Shown one piece after another: positions 17,509 through 27,741 of a stretch of DNA of 64,000 nt. Origin of the DNA: an uncultured bacterium (GTDB taxonomy: Bacteria > Cyanobacteriota > Vampirovibrionia > Gastranaerophilales > Gastranaerophilaceae); contig CACWLL010000006.1 of NCBI GenBank assembly GCA_902761735.1, forward strand, positions 62,001-126,000, read 5' to 3'. The translations under genes were made by a program, and so were the position numbers. A model generated the notes under the pieces. That model did no database searches and was not told the origin of the DNA. It saw only the letters and a list, made by a program, of their open reading frames with translations. Numbering within the stretch: the stretch's first letter is position 1; every line of letters begins with the position of its first letter.

Positions 17509-17973
17509 TTAATAGCCGACAGACCAATCAATAGCCATAGCCAAATTCTTTTTTGCTTGTGATACTGTTGCAGAGGCTACTTTTGGAACTTCAATAACAT
17601 TTGCGGCCTTTGTTAAAATGTTTTGTTTTTCCATCATCGTATCTACATTATTAAATGATTTCATCCTGTCGAGAGTATTTTGTAATTCAGAATTTTCTTC
17701 ATTCAATGTTGTAACTTGTCTTGAGAGTGTATTCAATGTAATTTCATTAGACATTGCTGAATAGTAACTGATAAATGCAGCCAAAACCAAAAAGCCAAGA
17801 GCACAACATAATGTCATGTTGATTTTTCTAATAGCCATATCTTTCATTAAATTTTCTTTGTAAAAATACCCTTCAATGACCTGAGTTCGTTCAATAGGAT
17901 TACTGACACTCACTTGTTGAGTATATTTACTGTACAAATCTTCACTACTTACAACTGCCCTTGCCCTATTCAA
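17509..17973 (-). CDS. FtsL-like bitopic cell-division protein
   Basis: A 154-residue protein with a ~50-residue cytoplasmic N-terminus, one transmembrane helix at ~51-72 and a leucine-zipper coiled coil at ~74-110 (LSRQVTTLNEENSELQNTLD). That is FtsL topology, and the gene lies directly downstream of rsmH as in dcw clusters. FtsL forms a complex with FtsB/DivIC at the septum. Sequence identity to FtsL is low, as is usual, so the call rests on topology and position. The start is TTG 17973 behind GGGGA. Confidence 0.65.
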   Translation of the reverse strand: MNRARAVVSSEDLYSKYTQQVSVSNPIERTQVIEGYFYKENLMKDMAIRKINMTLCCALGFLVLAAFISYYSAMSNEITLNTLSRQVTTLNEENSELQNTLDRMKSFNNVDTMMEKQNILTKAANVIEVPKVASATVSQAKKNLAMAIDWSVGY

Positions 17974-18030
17974 TTCTATGTCCCCAATTATCTGTATACC
18001 AACTAACCCAAGATGTTTAACTTCTATCCC

Positions 18031-18963
18031 CTAGTTAATACATCTTGCTACTCTCAATTTTGCGCTCCTTGACGGTGGATTTTCTTTTATTTCTCCTTCG
18101 CTCGCCGTCAGAGGCTTTTTATTTACAAGTACCAATTTCGGAGGAGGGCATGTACAAATCATCTGATTTTTTGAACAATGACACCTCTGAGAGTGGTATT
18201 TGAACAAGTGTTTCACTATTCTGTCTTCAAGAGAGTGAAAACTTATTACACTTATTATAGCACCAATGTCCAACAAATCCAACACATCATTCAATGTATT
18301 TTTTACATTTGTTAACTCTTGATTTACTTCAATGCGTATTGCCTGAAAAACCCTTGTAGCCGGATGTATAGAAGATTTTATCTTTGGTGTTGCTTTTACT
18401 ATTAAATTTGCTAATTCACTTGTAGTTTCAATTTTTTTAAATTTTCTTTCTTCCACAATTTTTTTTGCAATTCTTTTGGAAAAATGTTCTTCTCCATATT
18501 CGGAAAATATTCTGACCAAATCGTCTTCCGAATATGTATTAACAACGTCGTATGCCGAAAAATCCGCATCTTGGTTAAATCTCATATCTAGGGGGGCATC
18601 TTTTAAGAATGAGAACCCCCTTTCTTGCTTGGTTAATTGATGATATGATGCACCTAAATCAAATAAAACTCCGCCGGTAATTTTTTCTATACCTAATTCA
18701 TGTAAAACTTTCTTAATATTAGTGTAAGAATTTTTTACAATTGTTAAGTTTTTATAATTACTAAGACGTTCCTGAGATGCTTTTATTGCATCTTCATCAA
18801 CATCAAAAGATATTAATCTCCCGTTAGGTTGAATTCTTTGCAGAATTAATTCGCTGTGTCCTCCTCCGCCAAGTGTGCAATCCACATACGTTAAGCCGTC
18901 TTTGCATTCAAGAGCATCAACGGCTTCATTTTTCATAACTGTATAGTGCTTAAATTCTCCCAT
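18031..18963 (-). CDS. rsmH: 16S rRNA (cytosine1402-N4)-methyltransferase
   Basis: A 310-residue RsmH (MraW). It methylates N4 of C1402 in the ribosomal P site. The HYTVMKNEAVDAL opening, the AdoMet loop DCTLGGGGHSELIL (~29-42), GVLFDLGASYHQL and ISFHSLEDRIVK are all signature blocks. The usual following gene of the dcw cluster is ftsL, as here; mraZ is not upstream. The start ATG lies 6 nt after an extended -10 (TGC-TAAAAT) without a Shine-Dalgarno. Confidence 0.96.
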   Translation of the reverse strand: MGEFKHYTVMKNEAVDALECKDGLTYVDCTLGGGGHSELILQRIQPNGRLISFDVDEDAIKASQERLSNYKNLTIVKNSYTNIKKVLHELGIEKITGGVLFDLGASYHQLTKQERGFSFLKDAPLDMRFNQDADFSAYDVVNTYSEDDLVRIFSEYGEEHFSKRIAKKIVEERKFKKIETTSELANLIVKATPKIKSSIHPATRVFQAIRIEVNQELTNVKNTLNDVLDLLDIGAIISVISFHSLEDRIVKHLFKYHSQRCHCSKNQMICTCPPPKLVLVNKKPLTASEGEIKENPPSRSAKLRVARCIN

Positions 18964-18969
18964 AGGAAG

Positions 18970-18978
18970 ATTTTAGCA
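18970..18978 (-). promoter_or_regulatory. Extended -10 promoter of rsmH, leaderless configuration
   Basis: Minus strand TGC then TAAAAT (18975-18970); six nt (CTTCCT) separate it from the ATG at 18963. Confidence 0.45.
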
Positions 18979-19003
18979 CATAATATATTTTTTGACTAAT
19001 TAT

Positions 19004-19228
19004 TTATTCTGTGGCAACAAGACCTTCCAAGCCTTTGGTATCCAAAATTTCTAAGAATTTTGCATATGTGTATGCTACGGAATCTTCTTCCTCTGCTCCA
19101 GAAATTCTGATTACTTCCGGTTTTTTGGCAATGGCAGCTTCTTCAAAGAATGAAAAATCTTCTGTAGGAACTTCATTGTTAGTATCATTCAGGTAGTAAA
19201 GATCAATAAAGTCAAATTCTCTGTTCAT
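19004..19228 (-). CDS. Small acidic hypothetical protein
   Basis: A 74-residue acidic protein with no cysteine and no membrane segment. It opens with aromatic/acidic residues (MNREFDFIDLYYLND) and has a short helical C-terminus (YTYAKFLEILDTKGLEGL). AAAGGAG precedes ATG 19228, which supports real translation. It lies between gcvPA and rsmH on the same strand, occupying the place where gcvPB would be expected. I do not recognise a family. Confidence 0.6.
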   Translation of the reverse strand: MNREFDFIDLYYLNDTNNEVPTEDFSFFEEAAIAKKPEVIRISGAEEEDSVAYTYAKFLEILDTKGLEGLVATE

Positions 19229-19327
19229 AGATATACTCCTTTTTCGCGACTAAATTGCTATTGCTACAAAAGAGTACGACATTTTTTGACCAAACTTTAG
19301 ATATGTTAAGGCTTTGTTAAGTATTTG

Positions 19328-20575
19328 TTACAAACTTTCAATGTATAGTTCAATATCTTCATCCGATATCATTTCAGTCGTTGCGACAAGAATTCTGTTG
19401 TCATCAATTTTTATGCCGCCGGCAATATTTGAAAGTTCAAGTTTTTTTAAATACTCATCAGTATCTTCTGTTCGTACAATAAATTCGTTAAAGAAATTAT
19501 TATTTTCGATTTTATAACCTTTTTGAGATAATTTTTGAGCAAGATTATGAGCATTTTTGGCAGACAAGTATCCGGCTTGTCTGAATCCTTCCTCACCCAT
19601 TACGGAAAGATACAAAGCCACCCAAAGTCCCATGAGTGCTTGATTGGAACAAATATTACTTGTAGCTTTTTCTCTTTTTATATGCTGTTCTCTTGTTTGG
19701 ATTGTTAGAGTAAACGCCTGTTTCCCCTCGGCATCAACGGTTCTGCCTGCCAGTCTGCCTGGCATTTGACGCATATATTTTTCTTTACAAGCAATAATTC
19801 CGGCATGCGGCCCGCCAAAACTCATAGGAATCCCTAATGATTGCACATCTCCAACAACTATATCCGCACCGTATTCTCCCGGCGGTGTTAAAATTGATAA
19901 AGATGCCAAATCTGTACATACAACCAATAAAGTTCCGTCAACAGGTTTTATATCTCTTATTTCCCCAAAATAATCAGGTGTTTGAATTAAAATACACGCA
20001 TATTCGGAAGCGTTTGCAGGTATCTCGTCAAATTGTTCCACCGTAATATTTCCTGCCCAACAGTATGTTTTAATTACATCCATATATTCCGGATTAATAT
20101 TTTTGTGAACAAGAACTTTATCTTTTTTAGATATTCTGACAGCCATTAATAACGCTTCGGCACACGCAGTTGCCCCATCATACATCGTAGCGTTAGAAAT
20201 ATCCATTCCGGTAAGTCGGGATATCATTGTTTGAAACTCGTACATAATCTGTAATGTACCTTGAGAAATTTCAGCCTGATATGGTGTATATGCGGTTAAA
20301 AATTCAAACCGCTGAGCTACTTGATTTATACATGCAGGAGTGAATTTATTGTAAACGCCTCCCCCTCTAAAATCAATGAAATCAGATTTATTTTCAGCTG
20401 CAAGAGCTTTTATATAACGCTGAACGTCAAGCTCACTTTTAGCTTCGCCTAAACCGAGTTTTCCGGCTCTCGAATCATGAGGAATTTGTTTAAACAAATC
20501 CTCAATAGTATTTACTCCGATTGCAGAAAGCATTTCTGCGGTAACTTTTTCATTATGTACTAAAAAATTTTTCAT
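19328..20575 (-). CDS. gcvPA: Glycine dehydrogenase (decarboxylating) subunit 1
   Basis: N-terminal half of the P-protein of the glycine cleavage system, in the split (two-subunit) form. At 415 residues it is slightly short of the usual ~445. Typical blocks are FRGGGVYNKFTPACINQV, TPYQAEISQGTLQIMYEFQT and SFGGPHAG. The PLP-binding lysine resides in the other subunit, GcvPB, which is not in this window, so the complex needs a second locus. The start ATG overlaps the gcvH stop (TAATG), implying translational coupling. Confidence 0.92.
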   Translation of the reverse strand: MKNFLVHNEKVTAEMLSAIGVNTIEDLFKQIPHDSRAGKLGLGEAKSELDVQRYIKALAAENKSDFIDFRGGGVYNKFTPACINQVAQRFEFLTAYTPYQAEISQGTLQIMYEFQTMISRLTGMDISNATMYDGATACAEALLMAVRISKKDKVLVHKNINPEYMDVIKTYCWAGNITVEQFDEIPANASEYACILIQTPDYFGEIRDIKPVDGTLLVVCTDLASLSILTPPGEYGADIVVGDVQSLGIPMSFGGPHAGIIACKEKYMRQMPGRLAGRTVDAEGKQAFTLTIQTREQHIKREKATSNICSNQALMGLWVALYLSVMGEEGFRQAGYLSAKNAHNLAQKLSQKGYKIENNNFFNEFIVRTEDTDEYLKKLELSNIAGGIKIDDNRILVATTEMISDEDIELYIESL

Positions 20576-20958
20576 TATTCCACTTCTTCTTTATAATCTT
20601 CATATTCCAATAAGTCATCTTGTTCTGATGAATCGCCTGTTGATTTGATTTTTACCAACCAACCTTTTTCATATACATCTTCATTCAAGGTTTCAGGTGT
20701 TTCCACCAAGGCTGTATTAACGTCAATTATTTCTCCGCTTATTGGCATGTAAATTTCTGATGCAGCCTTTACTGATTCAACAGCGGCAAAAGAATCCCCT
20801 TTGCTAAACGTTGTACCGATTTCAGGTAATTCTAAAAATACGATGTCCCCTAATTGCTCAACGGCATAATCCGTTAAGCCGATAGTGTATGTATCATCAT
20901 CATTTTTTAAGATATACTCGTGGGTTTTCGTACATAAAATCTTTTCCGTTATACTCAT
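20575..20958 (-). CDS. gcvH: Glycine cleavage system H protein
   Basis: A 127-residue lipoyl carrier that shuttles the aminomethyl intermediate from P- to T-protein. The lipoylation site is K64 in AVESVKAASEIYMPISG. The sequence GDIVFLELPEIGTTF is characteristic. ATG 20958 has AAGGAG. It is the middle gene of gcvT-gcvH-gcvPA, overlapping gcvPA by one base. Confidence 0.96.
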   Translation of the reverse strand: MSITEKILCTKTHEYILKNDDDTYTIGLTDYAVEQLGDIVFLELPEIGTTFSKGDSFAAVESVKAASEIYMPISGEIIDVNTALVETPETLNEDVYEKGWLVKIKSTGDSSEQDDLLEYEDYKEEVE

Positions 20959-20977
20959 CTGTATTCTCCTTATAAAA

Positions 20978-22084
20978 CTAATTTCTTACTTTATTCCTTT
21001 TATTTATGAACGGACGTTTAATTACTTCCGCATCATGCAATTTCTCTCTTATCATAACCTGAACAATGCTGCCCGTGCAAATTTCTTTTATATTTTTTAC
21101 ATAAGCCATTGCTATATTGCATCCCAAAACGGGAGAGATTCCGCCGCTGGTTATATGACCTGCTTTCTCTCCGTTAAAATATACCTCATATTCGTGGCGG
21201 GCAATATTTTTATCTAGCATTTTTATTCCGATAATTTTTTTCTTTCCGCCGTTTGCTAATTGGTCCATTATTACGGATTTCCCGTTGTAATCTTCTTTTT
21301 TATCTCTTGGTAAAGACCAGCTTAAGCCTGCTTCAACAGGGGTTGTATCCATATCTAAATCATTCCCGTATAGAGGTAATGCCGCCTCAAGCCTCAATGT
21401 ATCTCTTGCTCCGAGTCCTATTGGTTTTATACCAAACGGTTTACCGTATTCTAAAATATTATCCCATAATTCTTCTGCATATTTATTTTCTACAAGAAGT
21501 TCATAGCCGTCTTCCCCTGTGTATCCGGTTCTCGATACATACATTTTGCGGTCAAGAATTTTGGCAGATTTGATGGTAAACGAATCTTGAACCGTATCTA
21601 AACCCATTGTTCTTAATAATTCATCAGCTTTAGGACCCTGAACTGCCAATAAAGAGTAATTATGTGATTGGTTATCAATTTTTACATCAAAACCTTTAGC
21701 GTTAATTGCCATCCAATTAACGTCTCCCTCAACTCCTGAGGCATTGCATATTATCAGATAATAATTTATTCCTAATTTATAAATTATTAAATCATCCAAT
21801 ACGCCGCCGTTCTCATTTGGTAACTGACAATATACGGCTTTTTCATATTCAAGCTTGGAAATATCTTGAGGTACAATTCTTTGGAGAAATTCTAACGAAT
21901 CTTTTCCTGAAATAAAAACTTCACCCATATGTGATACGTCAAAAAGTCCTACCCCATTTCTTACGGTATTGTGTTCGTCAACGATGGAAATATATTGTAC
22001 AGGCATGTGCCATCCTGCAAAATCTACCATCTTTGCACCTAATTTTACATGTTTGTCATGCAATATAGTTTGTTTTACTACCAT
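20978..22084 (-). CDS. gcvT: Aminomethyltransferase (glycine cleavage T protein)
   Basis: A 368-residue tetrahydrofolate-dependent enzyme releasing ammonia and forming 5,10-methylene-THF from the H-protein-bound intermediate. The opening KQTILHDKHVKLGAKMVDFA, GLFDVSHMGEV and YTGEDGYELLV are family blocks, and LGARDTLRLEAALPLYGND is the folate-site signature. AGGGGG precedes ATG 22084. First gene of the gcv operon. No gcvT-type glycine riboswitch was recognised in the ~90 nt upstream. Confidence 0.96.
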   Translation of the reverse strand: MVVKQTILHDKHVKLGAKMVDFAGWHMPVQYISIVDEHNTVRNGVGLFDVSHMGEVFISGKDSLEFLQRIVPQDISKLEYEKAVYCQLPNENGGVLDDLIIYKLGINYYLIICNASGVEGDVNWMAINAKGFDVKIDNQSHNYSLLAVQGPKADELLRTMGLDTVQDSFTIKSAKILDRKMYVSRTGYTGEDGYELLVENKYAEELWDNILEYGKPFGIKPIGLGARDTLRLEAALPLYGNDLDMDTTPVEAGLSWSLPRDKKEDYNGKSVIMDQLANGGKKKIIGIKMLDKNIARHEYEVYFNGEKAGHITSGGISPVLGCNIAMAYVKNIKEICTGSIVQVMIREKLHDAEVIKRPFINKRNKVRN

Positions 22085-22177
22085 GATATTCCCCCTAACC
22101 TATATATCCATTGTCGTTGCATGTTATGATTTTGTCAATATGCTAAAACCTATGTTGTACATATAAATATACAAGGT

Positions 22178-22708
22178 TTATATTACTTTAAGAAAACTCA
22201 ATATTAATCCGACGAATGCGGAGAGTCCCAAATATACGAGCGGGTCTTTTTTTATTTTTATACTCATTATAAGTAATGCGAAAAACAGTATATAAGCCCA
22301 TATTTGAACAACATTTTCTCTAAAAAGTTGTATGGCTACTGCTGCCAATAATCCGCAGCCTGCCGGCTTAAGAGCATGAATTGATGCCTTTACATATTTG
22401 TTTTCTCTGAATTTTGCAAGCAGCTTAGCAACAATTATAACTATAATAAATGATGGTAAAATTATGGAGGCAGTGGACATTATGGCTCCCAAAATTCCGC
22501 CGGTAGTAAACCCCGAGTATGTTGCAACATTAACTCCGACAGGTCCCGGTGTAATAGATGCTACCGCAAGCATATCCGATAATTGTTTTGCACTATACCA
22601 GTGGTGTGTTGCTGATATATGGTACAAAAACGGTAAAGTAGCATATCCGCCACCAAAAGAAAATAAACCTATTTTGAAATATTCATAGATTAGCTGAAGA
22701 TATATCAT
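22178..22708 (-). CDS. Chromate transporter family protein, half-size, second of pair
   Basis: A 176-residue ChrA-family (CHR) membrane protein with about five to six helices. The motif FSFGGGYATLPF is at ~16-27 and ITPGPVGVNVATYSGF at ~51-66. Short CHR proteins occur as adjacent pairs whose products together form a transporter with opposite topologies. Its ATG overlaps the stop of its partner by four bases. The family exports chromate, but in many bacteria the physiological anion is unknown. Confidence 0.88.
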   Translation of the reverse strand: MIYLQLIYEYFKIGLFSFGGGYATLPFLYHISATHHWYSAKQLSDMLAVASITPGPVGVNVATYSGFTTGGILGAIMSTASIILPSFIIVIIVAKLLAKFRENKYVKASIHALKPAGCGLLAAVAIQLFRENVVQIWAYILFFALLIMSIKIKKDPLVYLGLSAFVGLILSFLKVI

Positions 22709-23250
22709 TCAGCCTCCTCAGGATTTTTAGTCCCGTAAAGTATTCCTATCAGAATGCTGCCTATGATTAGCCAAGCCGGAGGAACTTTTATAAGAGCAAG
22801 AATTAATGTTGTAATAAAAATGATTTTTGTAAAAGTATCTGTGATACTTCTACTCCACATTTCTTTAATTGTTAGAATTACAAGAATAACAACCCCAACG
22901 GCAACACTTGAAAAAACGCTTTGAACGGTGTGCTTCCCAACCAATTCTTCCAAAATATTCGCAATAAGAATTATTGCAAGAAATGCCGGGGTTATAATTC
23001 CTGTTATTGCTGCAACTGCACCCCTAATCCCCAAAAGTTTATGCCCTATAAATATAGATATATTTGCCGCAATTACTCCGGGTAAACTCTGAGATAATGC
23101 ATAATACTCTACAATTTCATCCATTGTAGTCCAACATTTCTTTTCTGATATTTCGGATTGCAACAGCGGTAAAATAACATATCCGCCACCAAGCAACAGA
23201 GCTCCGATTTTAAAAAATGTTTTATATATGTTCCAAAAAGTTTTTTGCAT
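22705..23250 (-). CDS. Chromate transporter family protein, half-size, first of pair
   Basis: A 181-residue CHR protein, partner of the one that overlaps its 3' end. The repeat signature is LLLGGGYVILPLLQSEI (~17-33), followed by LSQSLPGVIAANISIFIGHK. It begins only 2 nt after atpC and is likely in the atpD-atpC transcript, an unusual linkage for this transporter. Substrate uncertain, as for its partner. Confidence 0.88.
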   Translation of the reverse strand: MQKTFWNIYKTFFKIGALLLGGGYVILPLLQSEISEKKCWTTMDEIVEYYALSQSLPGVIAANISIFIGHKLLGIRGAVAAITGIITPAFLAIILIANILEELVGKHTVQSVFSSVAVGVVILVILTIKEMWSRSITDTFTKIIFITTLILALIKVPPAWLIIGSILIGILYGTKNPEEAE

Positions 23251-23252
23251 AC

Positions 23253-23645
23253 TTAATTGCTCATTGTAGCTTTAAGTCTTGCCAAAGCTCTTGCCACAGC
23301 GGCTTCTGTTTTTTTAATATCCAATTCGGCATCCTTTTCTGCCAATTTCTCTCGTGCTCTTGCTAAGGCTTCTTTTGCCCTTACTACATCAATATCTTTA
23401 CCATCTTCTGCTGTTGGAGTGAGTATAATTGCTTCGTCGTCTTTGAATTGCAAAACCCCGCCCATTGTTGTAAAATATCGTGGTTTACCGCCCTGTATTA
23501 CTTTTGTGACCCCAATGTCAAGAGCTGACATAATTGGAATATGCTTTGGTAAAATTCCGAATTCGCCCGCAGTACCTTTCGTGTAGATTTCATCTACATC
23601 TTCATCAAATACCAATTTTTCGTGTGTGATGATTTTTAAGCGCAC
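23253..23645 (-). CDS. atpC: ATP synthase F1 epsilon subunit
   Basis: A 130-residue epsilon subunit with an N-terminal beta-sandwich (MRLKIITHEKLVFDEDVDEI, GEFGILPKHIPIMSALDIG) and a C-terminal helical hairpin (ALARAREKLAEKDAEL). It couples rotation to catalysis and can inhibit ATP hydrolysis. It follows atpD by 11 nt. The beta-epsilon pair stands apart from the other ATP synthase genes, as in cyanobacteria, where it forms its own operon. Confidence 0.95.
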   Translation of the reverse strand: MRLKIITHEKLVFDEDVDEIYTKGTAGEFGILPKHIPIMSALDIGVTKVIQGGKPRYFTTMGGVLQFKDDEAIILTPTAEDGKDIDVVRAKEALARAREKLAEKDAELDIKKTEAAVARALARLKATMSN

Positions 23646-23656
23646 TATTTGTTCCC

Positions 23657-25075
<1,419 letters not shown>

Positions 25076-25086
25076 TTATGTGTTTT

Positions 25087-25115
25087 ATAATACACTAAGT
25101 ATAATTTTTACGCAA
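25087..25115 (-). promoter_or_regulatory. Promoter of atpD-atpC
   Basis: Minus strand TTGCGT (25115-25110), 17-nt spacer, TATTAT (25092-25087); leads to a ~20-nt leader carrying AAGGGAG before ATG 25060. Confidence 0.65.
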
Positions 25116-25126
25116 GAATTTTAGCT

Positions 25127-25777
25127 TTATGTATTAAAAATTCTATCGCCGGCATCGCCCATTCCCGGTACTATATAGCCGTTTTCGTTTAAACAATCAT
25201 CAATAGCCGCAGTTATTATTTCTATATCGGGATATTGTTTTTGTATATTTTCAATCCCTTCAGGTGCGGCAATTATGCATATACATTTAATATGATCTAT
25301 GGGAATGCCCTTATCTGCATATAGTTTTATTGCACCTAATAATGAATTTCCGGTTGCAAGCATAGGGTCTGTTATGTAGATGTAAAACTTTTCCGGATTT
25401 GGTGCTTCTATTGGGACTTTATTATAATACCATACCGGTTTTAAAGTTTTTTCATCTCGGTACATCCCAATATGCCTGATACAGGCTTGAGGAATAATAT
25501 CGATTGCTTCATCGGTAAATATTAAGCCTGCTCTCAGTATCGGTGAAATAATAATATTGATGTCGGAATCTATTGTTTTTGCTTTAAATGTCGTAAGAGG
25601 GGTTGTTACCTCCTTCTCAATTAAAGGAAGATTTTGTACGGCCTCATATAAAAGACAGCGGGTAATTTTTCTTGTTGCAATCCTTACCCCTTGACTATCA
25701 GTGTCTTTTGAACGCATTGTACATAAATTTTGTAGTATTACAGGATTTGATATTACTCGTACTTTATTCTTGTTCAT
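25127..25777 (-). CDS. upp: Uracil phosphoribosyltransferase
   Basis: A 216-residue salvage enzyme making UMP from uracil and PRPP. The PRPP-binding loop is ITDPMLATGNS, and the C-terminal uracil site is GYIVPGMGDAGDR, both canonical. The chosen start, ATG 25777, follows GAGGAGGAG and overlaps the end of mlaD by 14 bases. An upstream ATG at 25810 would add an implausible extension. Coupled to mlaD, though the functions are unrelated. Confidence 0.95.
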   Translation of the reverse strand: MNKNKVRVISNPVILQNLCTMRSKDTDSQGVRIATRKITRCLLYEAVQNLPLIEKEVTTPLTTFKAKTIDSDINIIISPILRAGLIFTDEAIDIIPQACIRHIGMYRDEKTLKPVWYYNKVPIEAPNPEKFYIYITDPMLATGNSLLGAIKLYADKGIPIDHIKCICIIAAPEGIENIQKQYPDIEIITAAIDDCLNENGYIVPGMGDAGDRIFNT

Positions 25778-26462
25778 CGGATGACTCCTCCTCAGTTTCA
25801 GTATTGTCAAGGTCGAATAATATTTTTTTAGGTTTTGGTTTGACCATAGTCATAATGTTTTTTCTTTTATTATCTATTTCTTCAATGACGTTATTTATTA
25901 AACTTACTGATTTTTCTATGTCGGGTTGTTCCGTTTTTTTAGTTTTTTCTTCTTGGGCAGGCATTATTTCGGCTAATTTTGATGAAAAATGATTGCACCT
26001 TACAATTATGGAATCTAATTTTGCGAACATGTCATCAAATAATCCGAGTGCGGAGCCGAGACGATTGGTTTTTGTAACGACCAGTAATTTACCCGTAGCT
26101 TTTGTTGCTTCATCCGGAGGATATAATTCCAAAGACTTAGAGCCTGCCATTCCGTTAAATTCTACCGTTGCCATAACCCCTTGCGGCAAAACTACATTTT
26201 TATCCGTAATTAAAAATTTTACATAAACCTGATCTTCTACGATGTTAATTGTTTTTACAAAGCCTATAGGTACTCCCATCATCCTGACGGAAGAACCCTC
26301 TATCAAGCCGTCAACATCTTGCATAAATATTCGATACGTTTTAAATTGGCTGAGGTGTTTTTCATGCTTAAATCTGATTAATCCTACAACCAGCAGTATC
26401 AGCAGTATCCATATAAGGATTTCAACAAAAATGAATATACGAATTTTACTCTTTGTATTCAT
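25764..26462 (-). CDS. MlaD/MCE-domain lipid-transport protein
   Basis: A 232-residue protein with an N-terminal transmembrane anchor (~8-27) and a single MCE domain (~38-120; YRIFMQDVDGLIEGSSVRMMGVPIG). The C-terminal tail is charged and helical. MCE proteins form hexameric rings shuttling phospholipids between membranes with MlaE/MlaF; cyanobacteria and chloroplasts (TGD2) use them too. The permease and ATPase partners are not here. The ATG follows TGG-TACAAT by 6 nt with no Shine-Dalgarno. Confidence 0.85.
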   Translation of the reverse strand: MNTKSKIRIFIFVEILIWILLILLVVGLIRFKHEKHLSQFKTYRIFMQDVDGLIEGSSVRMMGVPIGFVKTINIVEDQVYVKFLITDKNVVLPQGVMATVEFNGMAGSKSLELYPPDEATKATGKLLVVTKTNRLGSALGLFDDMFAKLDSIIVRCNHFSSKLAEIMPAQEEKTKKTEQPDIEKSVSLINNVIEEIDNKRKNIMTMVKPKPKKILFDLDNTETEEESSDEQE

Positions 26463-26468
26463 AAAAGT

Positions 26469-26477
26469 ATTGTACCA
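26469..26477 (-). promoter_or_regulatory. Extended -10 promoter of the MCE gene, leaderless configuration
   Basis: Minus strand TGG then TACAAT (26474-26469), then ACTTTT and the ATG at 26462. Confidence 0.5.
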
Positions 26478-26542
26478 TGGATTTGTTGATATTGTGAATA
26501 GTTATATATTTATGGAGATTATAATTTTGAAATAATCCCCTC

Positions 26543-26571
26543 TTGCGTATTTTTAATTTGTATTATATTAT
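26543..26571 (+). promoter_or_regulatory. Promoter of rpoZ
   Basis: TTGCGT (26543-26548), 17-nt spacer, TATTAT (26566-26571), about 35 nt before the rpoZ start. Confidence 0.6.
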
Positions 26572-26606
26572 AGAATTATTCAGAAACAGAAATGAGAGGT
26601 TTACAT

Positions 26607-26846
26607 ATGGATCAGATAATAAAAGTAGCATGGGAATTGAATGAAAATACCGATAACAGATATCAGTTGGTATATGAAATAGCAGAATTGGCAAAAAAAT
26701 TAGTAGACGAAAATCAAGCTAAAAAAGCTCATGATGATTTCGTATTTGAAGAAAATTTTGAAACAGGTTATACAAGAGAAAATCCTGTAGAACATGCTAT
26801 TATGGTAAAGGCTTCTGAGGCTGACGATAACAGACTTGTAGGCTAA
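26607..26846 (+). CDS. rpoZ: RNA polymerase omega subunit (RpoZ-like)
   Basis: A 79-residue protein resembling omega, the small subunit that clamps the beta-prime C-terminus. NTDNRYQLVYEIAELAKKLV (~12-31) matches the NRF-LV-ARRAR helix of omega, and ENPVEHAI corresponds to the conserved KP-x-x-AI region. The tail is acidic. I start at ATG 26607, spaced correctly from AGAGG; the ATG at 26592 overlaps that site. A terminator follows 12 nt after the stop. Confidence 0.75.
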   Translation: MDQIIKVAWELNENTDNRYQLVYEIAELAKKLVDENQAKKAHDDFVFEENFETGYTRENPVEHAIMVKASEADDNRLVG

Positions 26847-26857
26847 TAAATATTTTT

Positions 26858-26895
26858 AAAGGACACAAGTTTTTGTTTTAACTTGTGTCTTTTTA
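26858..26895 (+). terminator. Rho-independent terminator after rpoZ
   Basis: GACACAAGTT pairs perfectly with AACTTGTGTC around an 8-nt loop, followed by TTTTT. Confidence 0.88.
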
Positions 26896-26938
26896 TATCT
26901 GCATACCAATATTTATTCGGAGAATTTTGGAGGTTTAT

Positions 26939-27739
26939 ATGGAAGATACGTTAGAGTTTATAAAAGGGAAAATAAATAATTTTAGTCCGGAAATCGGTAT
27001 AATATTGGGGTCGGGGCTTGGTGAATTGGCGGATAAGTATTGTGATATTTCGATTTCGTATAATGATATCCCAAATTTTATAAAATCTACCGTAAAAGGT
27101 CATAAAGGCAGATTGGTGTTTGCAGAAATTTCAGGCAAAAAAGTGGTAATGATGCAGGGCAGAAATCATTATTACGAAGGTCATACAATGAAGGAGATTA
27201 CATATCCCGTAAAGGTTATGAAAAAATTAGGGGTGAAAACTCTTATTTTGACTAACGCAGCAGGCGGTGTCAGCGAAAAAATGAAAGCGGGCGATTTAAT
27301 GCTTATAACCGATCACATTAATTTTATGGGTGCAAATCCGCTTGTCGGACCAAATGATGAAACTCTCGGTGAAAGATTTCCTGATATGACGGAGATTTAT
27401 AAGAAAAAATTAATTGAGCTTGCGGAAAAATGTGCAAAGGATTTAGGTATAAATATAAAGGAAGGTATTTACTTTGCAAACTCAGGTCCTTCATACGAAA
27501 CTCCTGCTGAAATACGTATGGCAGGGATGCTGGGTGCGGATGCCGTAGGAATGTCTACTGTGCCGGAAGCTATAGTTGCAAACTATTGCGGATTGAATGT
27601 TCTGGGGATAAGCTGTATATCAAATTCCGCAAGTAAATCCGGAGGGGATAAGCTTTCACACGAAGATGTTATTGAAACAACAAATAAAGTAAAAGAAAAA
27701 TTTAAAAAGCTTATAGTTAATATTATAGAAAAATTATAA
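26939..27739 (+). CDS. punA: Purine-nucleoside phosphorylase
   Basis: A 266-residue trimeric-type (PNP I) phosphorylase releasing purine base and ribose-1-phosphate. Motifs are LGSGLGELAD near the N-terminus, VKGHKGRLV, GRNHYYEGHT and the C-terminal GISCISNSASK. The start ATG 26939 follows GGAGG; an in-frame ATG at 26885 lies inside the upstream terminator and is rejected. It makes a salvage pair in spirit with upp nearby, but the two are not in one operon. Confidence 0.94.
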   Translation: MEDTLEFIKGKINNFSPEIGIILGSGLGELADKYCDISISYNDIPNFIKSTVKGHKGRLVFAEISGKKVVMMQGRNHYYEGHTMKEITYPVKVMKKLGVKTLILTNAAGGVSEKMKAGDLMLITDHINFMGANPLVGPNDETLGERFPDMTEIYKKKLIELAEKCAKDLGINIKEGIYFANSGPSYETPAEIRMAGMLGADAVGMSTVPEAIVANYCGLNVLGISCISNSASKSGGDKLSHEDVIETTNKVKEKFKKLIVNIIEKL

Positions 27740-27741
27740 AT

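Noticed and set aside
20885-22166. Search for a glycine riboswitch before gcvT
   Set aside because: The ~90 nt upstream of 22084 is too short and shows no tandem aptamer pattern.
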